From positions 327,931 to 391,930 of the forward strand of contig NZ_HG964939.1 in assembly GCF_000613245.1 (NCBI RefSeq): 64,000 bases of DNA, written 5' to 3'. The DNA is from Mycobacterium asiaticum DSM 44297. GTDB lineage: Bacteria > Actinomycetota > Actinomycetes > Mycobacteriales > Mycobacteriaceae. This document shows, in pieces, positions 1 through 9,686 of this stretch (positions are counted from its first letter, which is position 1; the number at the start of each line of letters is the position of its first letter). The position numbers and the translations under genes are program-made. The notes beneath the pieces were generated by a model, which saw nothing but the letters and a program-made list of their open reading frames with translations, was not told the origin of the DNA and did no database searches.

Positions 1-1004
1 ATGTCGTCCCGATCGGTGCCGGCGGCGAGCTCGGCAGCGACCAAACCACGCAGCCGGCGCAGTCGGGTGGGTGCGGCGCGCCGTCGACGCACCTCGCCGT
101 ACAGCGGATGCGCAAGGCGCACTTGGACACCGCCGTCTGATGGCTCGAGTGTGATCAGGGCACGTGTGTCGGCCTCCTCGATGGCCGCCGGCTCGACCAG
201 ACGTCTCAGACAAACCAATTCGACTGGTTCCGCCACCGCTACCGCGTCGATGACATCGCTCAGCGCTCTCGGCAGGGCTCCGATGCGACACTCGATCAGC
301 TCAACCAGGCCCGGAGGCATTTCCGGCTCGCCGATCCACCGCCAATATCCGCGGTGTTGTGCGAGTCGACCGTCGGCGACTGCTTGTTCGACGATGTTGC
401 GCAGGTACAACGTATTGCCCCGAGTGAGCTCCCAAAGCCGTTGATTTGCAGTGGGTTCCACCGGCCCCGCCAAGACGGCCGAAAGCAGCGCCCCGGATTG
501 GTCGAGGGTCAACGGTTGCAGGTCTAGCCGGTCGAATTGGCCACCGGTCCATATCTCCTGTGCTGCGGCGGAGATAGGGTCGCCATCGCGGGCGGTGAGT
601 ATCACCTTCGCCGCGCCTCGCTGCACGATCTGGTGCAAGACGAAGATCGACAAATCGTCGAGCAGGTGCACGTCGTCAACGGCCAGCACCACGGTGACGC
701 CGGGAGGGGCGGCAGTCAGCGCGTCGATCACTCCGCGCAGCAGCGGCAGGGTGCCGCTCACCCCCGGGGGCGCCCAGGCGGTAAAAGCCCCCAGCGGAAT
801 CGCCCGTGCAGTTGATGTGCCAACGACCCAACGGCCTTCGCATCCCCGGGCGACGGCCGCCGCCAATGCGTCCCGAGCGATCCGACTCTTACCCACGCCG
901 GCTACGCCGAAAATAATGACCCCGGCAACGTCCGAGGCCGCGAGCGCGGCCTCGATGATCTCGATTTCCTTCGAGCGGCCCACCAGTGGCCACGACAAGC
1001 GCAC
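1..1004 (-). CDS. LuxR-type regulator with AAA/STAND ATPase domain (3' end beyond window)
   Basis: The reverse strand reads without a stop from a GTG at 1004-1002 to the window edge; an in-frame TAA lies upstream, so this start is nearly forced. The protein opens VRLSWPLVGRSKEIEII, has a Walker A loop GVAGVGKS near residue 35 and a Walker B stretch VVLAVDDVHLLDD near residue 115. This is the N-terminal ATPase module of the large mycobacterial LuxR-family regulators, which carry a helix-turn-helix at the far C terminus, here outside the window. The position beside citA matches Rv0890c of M. tuberculosis. There is no N-terminal cyclase domain. The ligand and targets cannot be inferred. Confidence 0.85.
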   Translation of the reverse strand, partial: MRLSWPLVGRSKEIEIIEAALAASDVAGVIIFGVAGVGKSRIARDALAAAVARGCEGRWVVGTSTARAIPLGAFTAWAPPGVSGTLPLLRGVIDALTAAPPGVTVVLAVDDVHLLDDLSIFVLHQIVQRGAAKVILTARDGDPISAAAQEIWTGGQFDRLDLQPLTLDQSGALLSAVLAGPVEPTANQRLWELTRGNTLYLRNIVEQAVADGRLAQHRGYWRWIGEPEMPPGLVELIECRIGALPRALSDVIDAVAVAEPVELVCLRRLVEPAAIEEADTRALITLEPSDGGVQVRLAHPLYGEVRRRRAAPTRLRRLRGLVAAELAAGTDRDD

Positions 1005-1068
1005 GTGAGCAGCGTACTGGCGATCACCTTAAGTGCTGGGCAGATCGCGGCGAAACGACCAACGGCCG

Positions 1069-1575
1069 CTATCCAGGAATCATCCCGATGGCCTGCAAAA
1101 CGATTGCCGCGAATAACGCATTCCCAAGCGCAGCAAGTAGAGCCAGAAGTATCGGGGCATACACGTAGGTTCGCAGGGGGCCAGGTACGAAAGATATCCA
1201 GGATTCCGACCAGACCAGGTACGCGGCCAACGCGTTGAGAATAGCGTTCTGCCCCTGTTGAAAAAATGCCTCGAAGCCCTGTAGCAACGCGCCGTTGACA
1301 CTTTCGGCGCTGGCGTAGGACACCGCGCTTGCACTCAGAGTTTGGGCGAAGTTTTGCTGAAACGCTGCGGCCTGCCCAGCCGCCGCGAAATAGTCCTCGG
1401 CGTGGCCGGAGAATAGGTGCGCGATATTCACCGACACCTCGTCGGCGGCCGCCGGGGTCACTGCAAGAGTCCTAGGCGCTGTTGCGAGATGAGCCGCCTC
1501 GACCGTATCCGCCAGAGTTTCCAGATCCGCGACCGCAGCGGCCACCACATCGGGCGCAACTTTCACGTGAGACAC
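1069..1575 (-). CDS. PE family protein
   Basis: A 168-residue protein whose first ~95 residues fit the PE domain: MSHVKVAPDVVAAAVADLETL, then ADEVSVNIAHLFSGHAEDYFAAAGQAAAF and a YASAES motif. PE proteins are helical hairpins usually exported by ESX type VII secretion, often with a PPE partner. The C-terminal ~70 residues are not PGRS but hydrophobic, with two likely membrane-associated helices (ILNALAAYLVW and ILLALLAALGNALFAAIVLQAIG). No PPE gene is adjacent, so a partner would have to be encoded elsewhere. It lies downstream of the divergently transcribed giant regulator. Family call is strong; function is unknown. Confidence 0.85.
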   Translation of the reverse strand: MSHVKVAPDVVAAAVADLETLADTVEAAHLATAPRTLAVTPAAADEVSVNIAHLFSGHAEDYFAAAGQAAAFQQNFAQTLSASAVSYASAESVNGALLQGFEAFFQQGQNAILNALAAYLVWSESWISFVPGPLRTYVYAPILLALLAALGNALFAAIVLQAIGMIPG

Positions 1576-1766
1576 ATTCGTCCCCTCCCAACTGTCCAGG
1601 CGAGAACCGGCAAGCAGATCGCCGGCACCTTGAGGGTGGCCCGAATCTACGGTGGGGACAGCAGTAAGTGCCTACTTAATCCGATCCGATTTCGCCATGG
1701 CCCGGATTATGGCACTTTTACTCGACCTTGACCGGGCGTTGAATATTCTCCCCGACGATTGCGGAC
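1576..1766. promoter_or_regulatory. Divergent intergenic region with a short inverted repeat
   Basis: This 191-bp spacer separates the PE gene from the giant regulator and must hold both promoters. It contains TAAGT-GCCT-ACTTA at 1665-1678, a 5-bp perfect inverted repeat with a 4-bp centre, extendable outward with mismatches. It could be an operator of the DNA-binding giant protein, but nothing beyond its position supports that. Confidence 0.3.
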
Positions 1767-4700
1767 GTGGTTACTCTTCAAGACGTGGAACTGGGGGTTT
1801 TGGGACCTCTCCAAGTTCGGCAACGCGGCGCGCCGGTCTCGATACCCGGCGCCAAGCCGCGGGCCCTGCTCACCATGCTCGGCCTGCACGGCGGCTCGGT
1901 GGTTTCGGCTGAAGCGCTCGCCGAGATGCTATGGGGTGAAAATCCCCCGCGCACCGCCGCGAAGGCCCTGCAAACGCACATCTCCCTATTGCGCCGCATT
2001 TTGGGCGACGGCTTCGTCTTGACGGAGGGGGCGGGATGGGTTCTGCTGGGCAGCGAGATCGACGCCGTACGGCACCGAGCGGCCGCGCGGAAGGGACGCG
2101 AGGCCGTCGCCGCCGGTGAGGTTCGCCAAGCGGTTACCTACTTTGATGAGGCCGTGGCGCTGTGGCGCGCAATCCCTGAACTGCCCGATAGCCCACGGGG
2201 GGCGGCCGAGAAGACGCGATGGATCGAGGCCCACGCCGCACTGGTGGAGGACCGTGCCGATGCGCTACTCGCGACCGGCCGCGCCGCAGAGATCATCGGT
2301 GAGCTCGAGGCCGCGGTAGCGGAAGCGCCACTGCGCGAAAGTCGTTGGGCACAGCTGATGTTGGCGCTGTACCGCGCCGGCCGGCAGGGCGAAGCCCTTG
2401 GCGCCTTCCAGAGGGCGCGCGTGCTGCTGGCCGACGAGTTGGGGGTCGACCCCGGGCCCAACCTGCGGCGCCTCGAAGCAGCGATCGTTGCTCAGGATCC
2501 CGGTTTGGAAATCCCCGCAGCGCAGAACCCGTCGGCGGTGACGCGAACGGTCACGTTCCTGCTGACCGACATCGAAGGGTCGACCGCTGCCTGGGAGGCA
2601 GAACCGGATGCAATGGCACTAGCACTGGCGCGACACGATGAACTGGTCAAACAAGTCGTCACCGCACGCGGCGGGCGTTTGATCAAGACCCGTGGCGAGG
2701 GCGATGCCACGTTCTCGGTGTTCGACCGCCCATCAGCGGCGGCATCCGCCGCGATCGAACTGCAAGAAGCAATCGCCCACGAGCCGTGGGCGCTGGCCGA
2801 ACCCATGCGGATCCGGGTGGCGTTGCACACCGGAGAAGTCGAACTCCGTGACGGCGACTATTTCGGGCGGGCGGTTAACCGCGCCGCCCGACTGCGGTCG
2901 CTGGCGGTTGGCGGTCAGATCCTGTGCTCGGGAGCCAGCGCCGAGCTCGTCGTCGACTCATTGACCGATGACGTCACGCTGACCGATTTGGGTATGCGCC
3001 AATTGCGGAATCTTGCCCGCCCGGAGCACGTCTTCGAGCTCCGATTGGACGTCGAACGTCCCGACACAACCATCCCTGAAACGCCGATAGATCGGCCACC
3101 GCTGCCATCGGTATTGGTCGGACCCGGCCCATTCGTCGGCCGGGGCCCAGAACTCGAGCGGCTCCTTGCTGCATGGCAGTCCGCTGGCACGAACGCGGTG
3201 CTGATCGCCGGCGAACCGGGCGTCGGCAAGACGCGGCTAGCCGGCGAATGGTCCCAACGAGCCCATGGTCAGGGAGCGATCGTGCTCTACGGACGTTGTG
3301 ACGAGGACCTCGGCGCCCCCTACCAGCCATTTGCGGAATCCCTGCGTTCCCTGGTGCCGTGCGTCGGCGCCGGCCGGCTGCGGGGATTGCGCGGCGTGGA
3401 AGCGCTACTCTCCTTGGTCCCCGGTTTGCCCGACGTCCTACCGGATCTGGCGTCGCCGGCCCGCGCGGATCCCGACACGGAACGGTACGCGCTCTTCGAC
3501 GCCGTCGTCGCATTACTCGAAACAGCTTCGACCGCTTCGCCCGTCGTGCTGGTGCTGGACGACCTGCATTGGGCGGCCAAACCGACGCTGCTCCTGTTAC
3601 GGCATCTGCTGCGCTTCGGCGACCGAGCTCGGGTGCAGGTCGTGGGCACCTACCGCAGCACCGACCTGGACCGCTCCCACCCGTTGGCGGCGATGCTGGC
3701 TGATCTGCACCGCGACGGTACCGCGGACCGCGTGCAGCTCAACGGGCTTGACGAACACGACGTGACCGCCTACGTCGTTGAGGCCGGTTACGACGACGAA
3801 GAACTGGCCCACGCTTTGGCATCGGTCACGGGCGGAAACCCGTTCTTCCTGATCGAGGCGCTGCGCCACGTCGACGAAAGTGACGGCGTCTGGGATCAGA
3901 GCACCCTGCCGCAGGGCGTGCGAGAGGCGGTGAGTCGCAGGCTGTCTCGGCTCTCGCCGGAGGCGAACAAGGCCCTCGCGGCGGCCGCCGTGGTCGGTAG
4001 TCGGTTCGCGCTGGATCTGGTCGAGGAAGTGATCGGCAGCGACCTCGTCGACGCGTTCGATGAGGCGCGTCAAGCCGGACTCGTGGTCGAGGAGCACGGC
4101 GGCCGTTACCGTTTCAACCACGCTATCGTCCGCCAGTCGCTGCTGGCCGAACTCGCGTCGGTACGGCGTATGCGGCTACACCAACGGATCGCCACCACGC
4201 TGGAGAACCTGCCCGGCGCCAAGGACGAGCTACTGGCGGAACTGGCGCACCACTACTTCGAGTGCGCCTGGGCCGGCAACGCGCGCAAGGCAGTCGAATA
4301 CTGCCGACGAGCCGCAGACCAAGCGATGGCGCGCCTGGCCTACGAAGGGGCGGCCGATTTGTACGACCGCGCTCTGCACGCGTTGGAAGAGCTCGATTAC
4401 GAACTTCCCGACCGGGCAGATCAGGCCGCCGAGCTACTTGTGGCCCGCTGCGAAGCCTTGCTCGCCGCGGGTGACGTTACCTCGGCTGCCGGCGCTGTCT
4501 CGCAATTGCATAGGACGACAGTCGATTCGCCCAAATTGCGAGCCTGGGCAACGTGTTTTGACGGCCAACTGTCGATGTTGGTCCATCCCGACCGGCTCGA
4601 CGAAATCGAGGTGGCGTTGCGTGCCGCCGCCGAAGAGCTCGCCGGCTTGGATGATGCCGCCGGTGAAGCCAAGGCGCACACCGTTCGCGCCGGATGCCTG

Positions 4701-7700
4701 GCGCGCCTTGGCCGCATCGGCGACTGCGAGGCCGCACTGGACGAGGCGCTGACCGCGGCACGACGGGCGCGTGAACACCGCCGGGTGAACGCGGTTCTGG
4801 CCGGTGCACCGCTCGCAGCGCTCTGGGGACCGAACCCGGTGTCGCGCGCTGGTGGCCGATGCCTCGACGTGGTGCGGCTGTTGCGTATCACCACCGATTC
4901 GCCCTCCGTCGAGGCCACCTCTACGCGGTGTCAGGCCGTGCTGGAGGCCTTCCGCGGCCGCGCGGCTGCGGCCCGACGGATGATCGACTCGGCCAGGCGC
5001 ACGGTCACCGAACTCGGCTTGCGCCACGCGCTGCTTGAAGTCGAACAGTTCGCCGGCATCGTCGAGCTCGTCGCCGACAATGCCGCCGGCGCCGAGCCGC
5101 ACCTTCGCCAGGCCTACAACGGCTTCCGGCGAATGCACCTCGATGCGGACACCGCCGAAACGGCGGCGCTGCTCGGACGGACCTGCCTGATGCTCGACCG
5201 AGACGCCGAGGCGGACGCTTTGTGCGTCGAGAGTGAACGTCTCGCGGGCCATGCACTCAAGCCCTCGATTGCGTGGCGCACGCTGCGTGGACACTTGTTG
5301 TCACGCCGTCACGAACATGTCGAGGCCCGTCAGGTCGCCGAGGATGCGGTCCGCCTCGCCGAGCGCACCGACCTGCTGGTCGACCATGCCGACGCATGCC
5401 TGGGACTGGCAACGGTTTCCGACGCCGCCGGTGATGCCGCGCGGGCACGGGCCGCCGCCACGCAAGCGGAGAGCCTCTACGAACAGAAAGGGGCGGCGGT
5501 ACTGGCCGAGAAGGCGCGCGCGTTCCTGGGCCAGCGCGTCGCTCAACCGTCGACGACCGCACTGGATCAGTCCAGGTCCGGACTTGGTGCGGCACAAGAC
5601 TCTTCGGCGGACATTCAACCATCGAAGTTGGAGAACCTGGCGGGCCTGGTGAGCCGGCGCGTCGCCTCGCGCATCGTCGCTGGCGATTGGGCTGCCCTCG
5701 CCGAAACGCTGGCAACGGACATCATGCAGGATGACCGGCGGACAGTGGTTGGTGCGGGGCTGCGACGGGGCCGTGATGCGGTGATTGCCGAGATCATGGT
5801 TGTGGCTAATGCCGGGGTGAAGAGCATGGTGACCGACATCATCGCGGTGCGCGGGGCGCGGCTTGTATTGAATCGCGTCCGGTCTTCGTTCGGAGACGAA
5901 CATCCGGGTGCATTCGGCATCGACGTGCTTGACGTGGTGGAGGTGAACACCGACGAAAAGGTGACTGCACGTGTGGTTTTCGACCTCGAGAACTTCGATG
6001 CAGCGGTCGCTGAACTCGATCGCAGGTATTTGTCCGGCGAAGCCTCCGCACACGCCCATACCTGGGCGGTGATCACGACCGGGCCCGCTGCGCTCAACCG
6101 AGGAGAGACACCCGCGACCATGACGAAGTGCGTCAGCGTGGACCACCGCCGAGGTGCGGCGTTCGCCCCCGGCGACTTGATCCCGTTCATCAGCGATGCG
6201 GTCAACCACGACCGCAACGTACGGCTCTACCCGGAGGCGGTACATCGACTCACTGACCGGGGAGCGGTGTGCACCCATGTGGCACATTCCGTTTCGTCGC
6301 AGGGCTTCGACGCCGAGTGGCGCAGCGTCGACCTGCAAACCGTCGACGGCGATCGGGTCAGCCGCTTCGAGATCTTCGACGAGGCGGACCTCGACGTCGC
6401 GCTTGCCATGTTTGATCAACTCGGGCATGAGTCGGTGCGACTTCAAAACGCGGCAAGCATGGCAATTGACCGCTTCTTTGCGCATTTCCAGGATCGCAAT
6501 TGGGCAGCAATCGGCGAGATGCTGACCGACGACAGCCTTCTCGTTCATCGCCATGACCTCAAGAATTCCGGCTTGTGGGCCGGCCGCGACGCCGTCATCG
6601 CGAACCTGATGCCCTTGGCCGAGGGGGCACCAATAACGACGGACGTGATTGCCACCCGTGGCGAACGCCTGGTTCTCACCAGGTGCTGTTCACCCAACCG
6701 GGATCCGCGGCACGATAAGTCGAGCGTCGAGATGCTCCTCGTCGCCGAGATCGACGCCGACGAGCGTATTGCGGCGCAGATCGTATTCGATCCCGACGGC
6801 TTCGACGCGGCCTTACAAGAGCTCGAAACGCGGTACCTGGCCGGCGAAGCGGCCCCTTATGCCGACACATGGCGCGTCATCACGGGTAGCTATGCGTCGA
6901 TCGGCCTCGACGAATTCCCTCCCCTCACAACCGATGTAATGTCGGTCGATCATCGGAGAGTGACAGCGTTCCCGCCTGGACAGATGGTCGCGTACATACA
7001 GGCCGTACATCGGCTGAGCAGTCTTGGCGCGGTGGTCTGCCATACGGCCCACGGGACTTCACGCGATGGCTTGGAAGGTGAGTGGCGAGAGGTTGTTCTC
7101 TCAATAGTTGACGGTGAAATGGTAAATCGTTGCGAGCTATTCGACGAAATCGACCTCGATGCTGCACTCGCCACATTCGACGAACTGCAACCACATCGGC
7201 AACCGCAGAATTGCGCAAGCCGAACCGCCAAGCGGTACCTGGAACACATTGCGACAGGAGATATCGACGCGATGGCGGAGATCATGATCGACGACATCTT
7301 CACCGACGATCGCCGCCGAGTCGTGGGCGCTGGTATCCGACAGGGCAAGCACGCGCTGTTCGCGGATATGCGGACCATCGCAAGCATGCCCGCCATGGAT
7401 ATGACGTCGACTGTCGTCGCAACGCGCGGAAGCCACCTCGCGCTTTTGCGGGCAAGCTACTCGGGCCGCAAGTCGGGCGCCGAAGCCTTCCTATCGGAGG
7501 TGCTCGGAGTTTTCCAAATCGACGATGACGCGCAACTTGTCGCGGCCGTGTCATTCGACGTCGACGACATCGATGCCGCCTTCACCGAGCTCGACGCCCG
7601 CTACCTCGCAGGTGAGGCGGCTGAGCACGCACACACGTGGTCGCTCGTCACCAATTGCGTTGCCACACTGAGCCGCCACGAGCTGCCAGGGACTTCAGCG

Positions 7701-9686
7701 GACTTCATGAATCTTGACCACCGTCACGGCACGACGTTCGCGCCGGGTGAATTGATCAACTATCTCCAGTCCGCATTGACCCTGATGCCAGAGCTCACGT
7801 TCTACATCGAGTCGGTGCATCGCCTTAGCGACCTCGGAGCGGTGATCACGTATGCGGCGCATGGGACGTCGGTCGCGGGTTTCGACGCCGAATGGCGGTC
7901 GGTCGCCGTCCTCGCTTTCGACGGTGATCTACTCTGCCGAGCAGAGGTGTTCGATGATGCCGGCCTCGACGGCGCTCTCGCGAGGTTCGACGAATTGCAC
8001 TCCCGGCCAAGGCTGCCGGACAATGCCGCCAGCCGGTTGGCCGAGAGATTCCGCACCAGCTTCGTAACCCGCAACTGGGCTGCAATGGCCGAACTGCTGT
8101 CCGAAGACATCTGCACCGACGATCGTCGTCAGGTGATTGGCGCCGAAAGTCAGCGAGGCCGAGATGTAGTGATGCGGCAGATGGCTTCCGGATACACTGA
8201 CCTCGGGAATGGACGGGCCCCGTCCGATGTCGGCGTCACTAATATGGCGTCAACGCTCATCGCCACCCGCGGAAATCATCTCGCTTTAAGTCGATCTCGG
8301 ATGTCGGGCCGCGATCAGGGAGCCGACGCCTTCCACACCAATCTCCTGCACATCGTCGAAACCAACGACGACGGCCAGATTGCAGCGCTCGCAATATTTG
8401 ATCACGACGACATCGGTGCGGCCCTAGCGGAACTCGACGCGCGTTACCTCGCTGGCGAAGCGGCCGCTCAGGCGCATACGTGGTCGGTCATCGCTCGGAC
8501 ATATGCGATCCTCAACCGGCGTGAAATCCCGGTGGTGGCTCCTGACTGCTTAGAGGTCGACCATCGCTCACTCAGCATGATCGGGCCCAATAATCTAACG
8601 GCTTACTTGAAAGCCACGTTTGAGCAGTTGACGAACACCACCGTTTACATCGAGGCCGTTCACAAGATGACCGACATCGGTGCGGTAATCACCCATATTG
8701 CCAAAGGGACTTCTCGCGAAGGCTTCGATGGCGAGTGGCGGATGCTTGTCGTCTTTACTGCAAATGACGGCCTGATCACCAGCTGCGAAATGTTCGATGA
8801 AACAGACCTCGACGCAGCGTTAGCCCGGTTTGCGGAGCTGCAGCCGCCGACCCCGCAACTCCAGAACGCAGCAAGTCGGGTAAATGACCGCCTCGCAGCA
8901 TGTTTCGCCGCTCGCGACTGGGCCGCAGCGGCACAGACGATGACCGAAAACATCCGGATGGAGGATCGCCAGCGGGTGGTGAACTCCGGGATCCGGCAAG
9001 GCCGAAATACTGTGATCGCGGATATGCAGGCGACAGCGGACCTCGGGACAAGAGTTGTCACCACGGCCGTCCTTGCCACCCGAGGGCAGCGCCTCATCCT
9101 CGGACGCGCGCATTACTCGGGTCGCAATCAGGGGGCGGACGCCTTCTTCACCGAGGTGCTCGGCGTCCTGGAAATCGACGCGGCCGAGCGGATCGTTGCG
9201 GTAGTCACCTTCAGCCTCGACGACATGGACGCCGCGTTCGCAGAACTCGACGCGCGGTACCTCGCAGGCGAAGCTGCCGCCCACGCGCACACCTGGTCGT
9301 TAATTGCACGCGAGTGCACCGATTTCAACCGGCGCGAACAACCCGCGGCGGATTGGACCATGGTCGACCACCGCAAACTTGCCATCATCGAAGCCGCGGA
9401 TCTGCCGGCAGCCGTGCGCGGCATTTGGGACGTCACGCCAGACCTAGTCATACGTATCGAGGCGGTGCACCGAATCAGCGACATCGGGGCGGTCGTCACG
9501 TATAGGGCGCAGGGGACCTCGGCAGAGGGCGTCGACGCCGAATGGCACATCATCAACCTCCTCGGCGTCAAAGCGGGGCGGATCGATCGCTGCGAAATCT
9601 TCGACGAGGCAGGCCTCGACACCGCCCTGGCCCGTTTCGACGAGCTCACGGCTCGGCAGGCGAGCTCGGTCCCTGATACCGGATGA
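1767..9686 (+). CDS. Giant BTAD / class III adenylyl cyclase / AAA ATPase / TPR protein with five tandem NTF2-like repeats
   Basis: A 2639-residue protein. Residues 1-95 are an OmpR-like winged helix (LGPLQV, AKALQTHISLLRRILG); about 100-250 form the BTAD domain. Residues ~257-408 are a class III cyclase with the metal aspartates (FLLTDIEGST, GEGDATFSVF) and the GRAVNRAARL Asn/Arg motif, so the active site looks intact. About 456-800 is an AAA/STAND ATPase (Walker A GEPGVGKT, Walker B LVLDDLHW), followed by TPR-like helices to ~1280. Residues 1287-2639 are five repeats of 254-282 residues sharing RYLAGEAA-x-HAHTW and VHRLSDLGAV motifs; each seems to be two SnoaL/NTF2-like halves. The start is uncertain: GTG 1767 and GTG 1785 both lack a clear ribosome site. 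Plausibly a sensor that couples ligand binding to cAMP synthesis and transcription. Confidence 0.9.
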   Translation: MVTLQDVELGVLGPLQVRQRGAPVSIPGAKPRALLTMLGLHGGSVVSAEALAEMLWGENPPRTAAKALQTHISLLRRILGDGFVLTEGAGWVLLGSEIDAVRHRAAARKGREAVAAGEVRQAVTYFDEAVALWRAIPELPDSPRGAAEKTRWIEAHAALVEDRADALLATGRAAEIIGELEAAVAEAPLRESRWAQLMLALYRAGRQGEALGAFQRARVLLADELGVDPGPNLRRLEAAIVAQDPGLEIPAAQNPSAVTRTVTFLLTDIEGSTAAWEAEPDAMALALARHDELVKQVVTARGGRLIKTRGEGDATFSVFDRPSAAASAAIELQEAIAHEPWALAEPMRIRVALHTGEVELRDGDYFGRAVNRAARLRSLAVGGQILCSGASAELVVDSLTDDVTLTDLGMRQLRNLARPEHVFELRLDVERPDTTIPETPIDRPPLPSVLVGPGPFVGRGPELERLLAAWQSAGTNAVLIAGEPGVGKTRLAGEWSQRAHGQGAIVLYGRCDEDLGAPYQPFAESLRSLVPCVGAGRLRGLRGVEALLSLVPGLPDVLPDLASPARADPDTERYALFDAVVALLETASTASPVVLVLDDLHWAAKPTLLLLRHLLRFGDRARVQVVGTYRSTDLDRSHPLAAMLADLHRDGTADRVQLNGLDEHDVTAYVVEAGYDDEELAHALASVTGGNPFFLIEALRHVDESDGVWDQSTLPQGVREAVSRRLSRLSPEANKALAAAAVVGSRFALDLVEEVIGSDLVDAFDEARQAGLVVEEHGGRYRFNHAIVRQSLLAELASVRRMRLHQRIATTLENLPGAKDELLAELAHHYFECAWAGNARKAVEYCRRAADQAMARLAYEGAADLYDRALHALEELDYELPDRADQAAELLVARCEALLAAGDVTSAAGAVSQLHRTTVDSPKLRAWATCFDGQLSMLVHPDRLDEIEVALRAAAEELAGLDDAAGEAKAHTVRAGCLARLGRIGDCEAALDEALTAARRAREHRRVNAVLAGAPLAALWGPNPVSRAGGRCLDVVRLLRITTDSPSVEATSTRCQAVLEAFRGRAAAARRMIDSARRTVTELGLRHALLEVEQFAGIVELVADNAAGAEPHLRQAYNGFRRMHLDADTAETAALLGRTCLMLDRDAEADALCVESERLAGHALKPSIAWRTLRGHLLSRRHEHVEARQVAEDAVRLAERTDLLVDHADACLGLATVSDAAGDAARARAAATQAESLYEQKGAAVLAEKARAFLGQRVAQPSTTALDQSRSGLGAAQDSSADIQPSKLENLAGLVSRRVASRIVAGDWAALAETLATDIMQDDRRTVVGAGLRRGRDAVIAEIMVVANAGVKSMVTDIIAVRGARLVLNRVRSSFGDEHPGAFGIDVLDVVEVNTDEKVTARVVFDLENFDAAVAELDRRYLSGEASAHAHTWAVITTGPAALNRGETPATMTKCVSVDHRRGAAFAPGDLIPFISDAVNHDRNVRLYPEAVHRLTDRGAVCTHVAHSVSSQGFDAEWRSVDLQTVDGDRVSRFEIFDEADLDVALAMFDQLGHESVRLQNAASMAIDRFFAHFQDRNWAAIGEMLTDDSLLVHRHDLKNSGLWAGRDAVIANLMPLAEGAPITTDVIATRGERLVLTRCCSPNRDPRHDKSSVEMLLVAEIDADERIAAQIVFDPDGFDAALQELETRYLAGEAAPYADTWRVITGSYASIGLDEFPPLTTDVMSVDHRRVTAFPPGQMVAYIQAVHRLSSLGAVVCHTAHGTSRDGLEGEWREVVLSIVDGEMVNRCELFDEIDLDAALATFDELQPHRQPQNCASRTAKRYLEHIATGDIDAMAEIMIDDIFTDDRRRVVGAGIRQGKHALFADMRTIASMPAMDMTSTVVATRGSHLALLRASYSGRKSGAEAFLSEVLGVFQIDDDAQLVAAVSFDVDDIDAAFTELDARYLAGEAAEHAHTWSLVTNCVATLSRHELPGTSADFMNLDHRHGTTFAPGELINYLQSALTLMPELTFYIESVHRLSDLGAVITYAAHGTSVAGFDAEWRSVAVLAFDGDLLCRAEVFDDAGLDGALARFDELHSRPRLPDNAASRLAERFRTSFVTRNWAAMAELLSEDICTDDRRQVIGAESQRGRDVVMRQMASGYTDLGNGRAPSDVGVTNMASTLIATRGNHLALSRSRMSGRDQGADAFHTNLLHIVETNDDGQIAALAIFDHDDIGAALAELDARYLAGEAAAQAHTWSVIARTYAILNRREIPVVAPDCLEVDHRSLSMIGPNNLTAYLKATFEQLTNTTVYIEAVHKMTDIGAVITHIAKGTSREGFDGEWRMLVVFTANDGLITSCEMFDETDLDAALARFAELQPPTPQLQNAASRVNDRLAACFAARDWAAAAQTMTENIRMEDRQRVVNSGIRQGRNTVIADMQATADLGTRVVTTAVLATRGQRLILGRAHYSGRNQGADAFFTEVLGVLEIDAAERIVAVVTFSLDDMDAAFAELDARYLAGEAAAHAHTWSLIARECTDFNRREQPAADWTMVDHRKLAIIEAADLPAAVRGIWDVTPDLVIRIEAVHRISDIGAVVTYRAQGTSAEGVDAEWHIINLLGVKAGRIDRCEIFDEAGLDTALARFDELTARQASSVPDTG

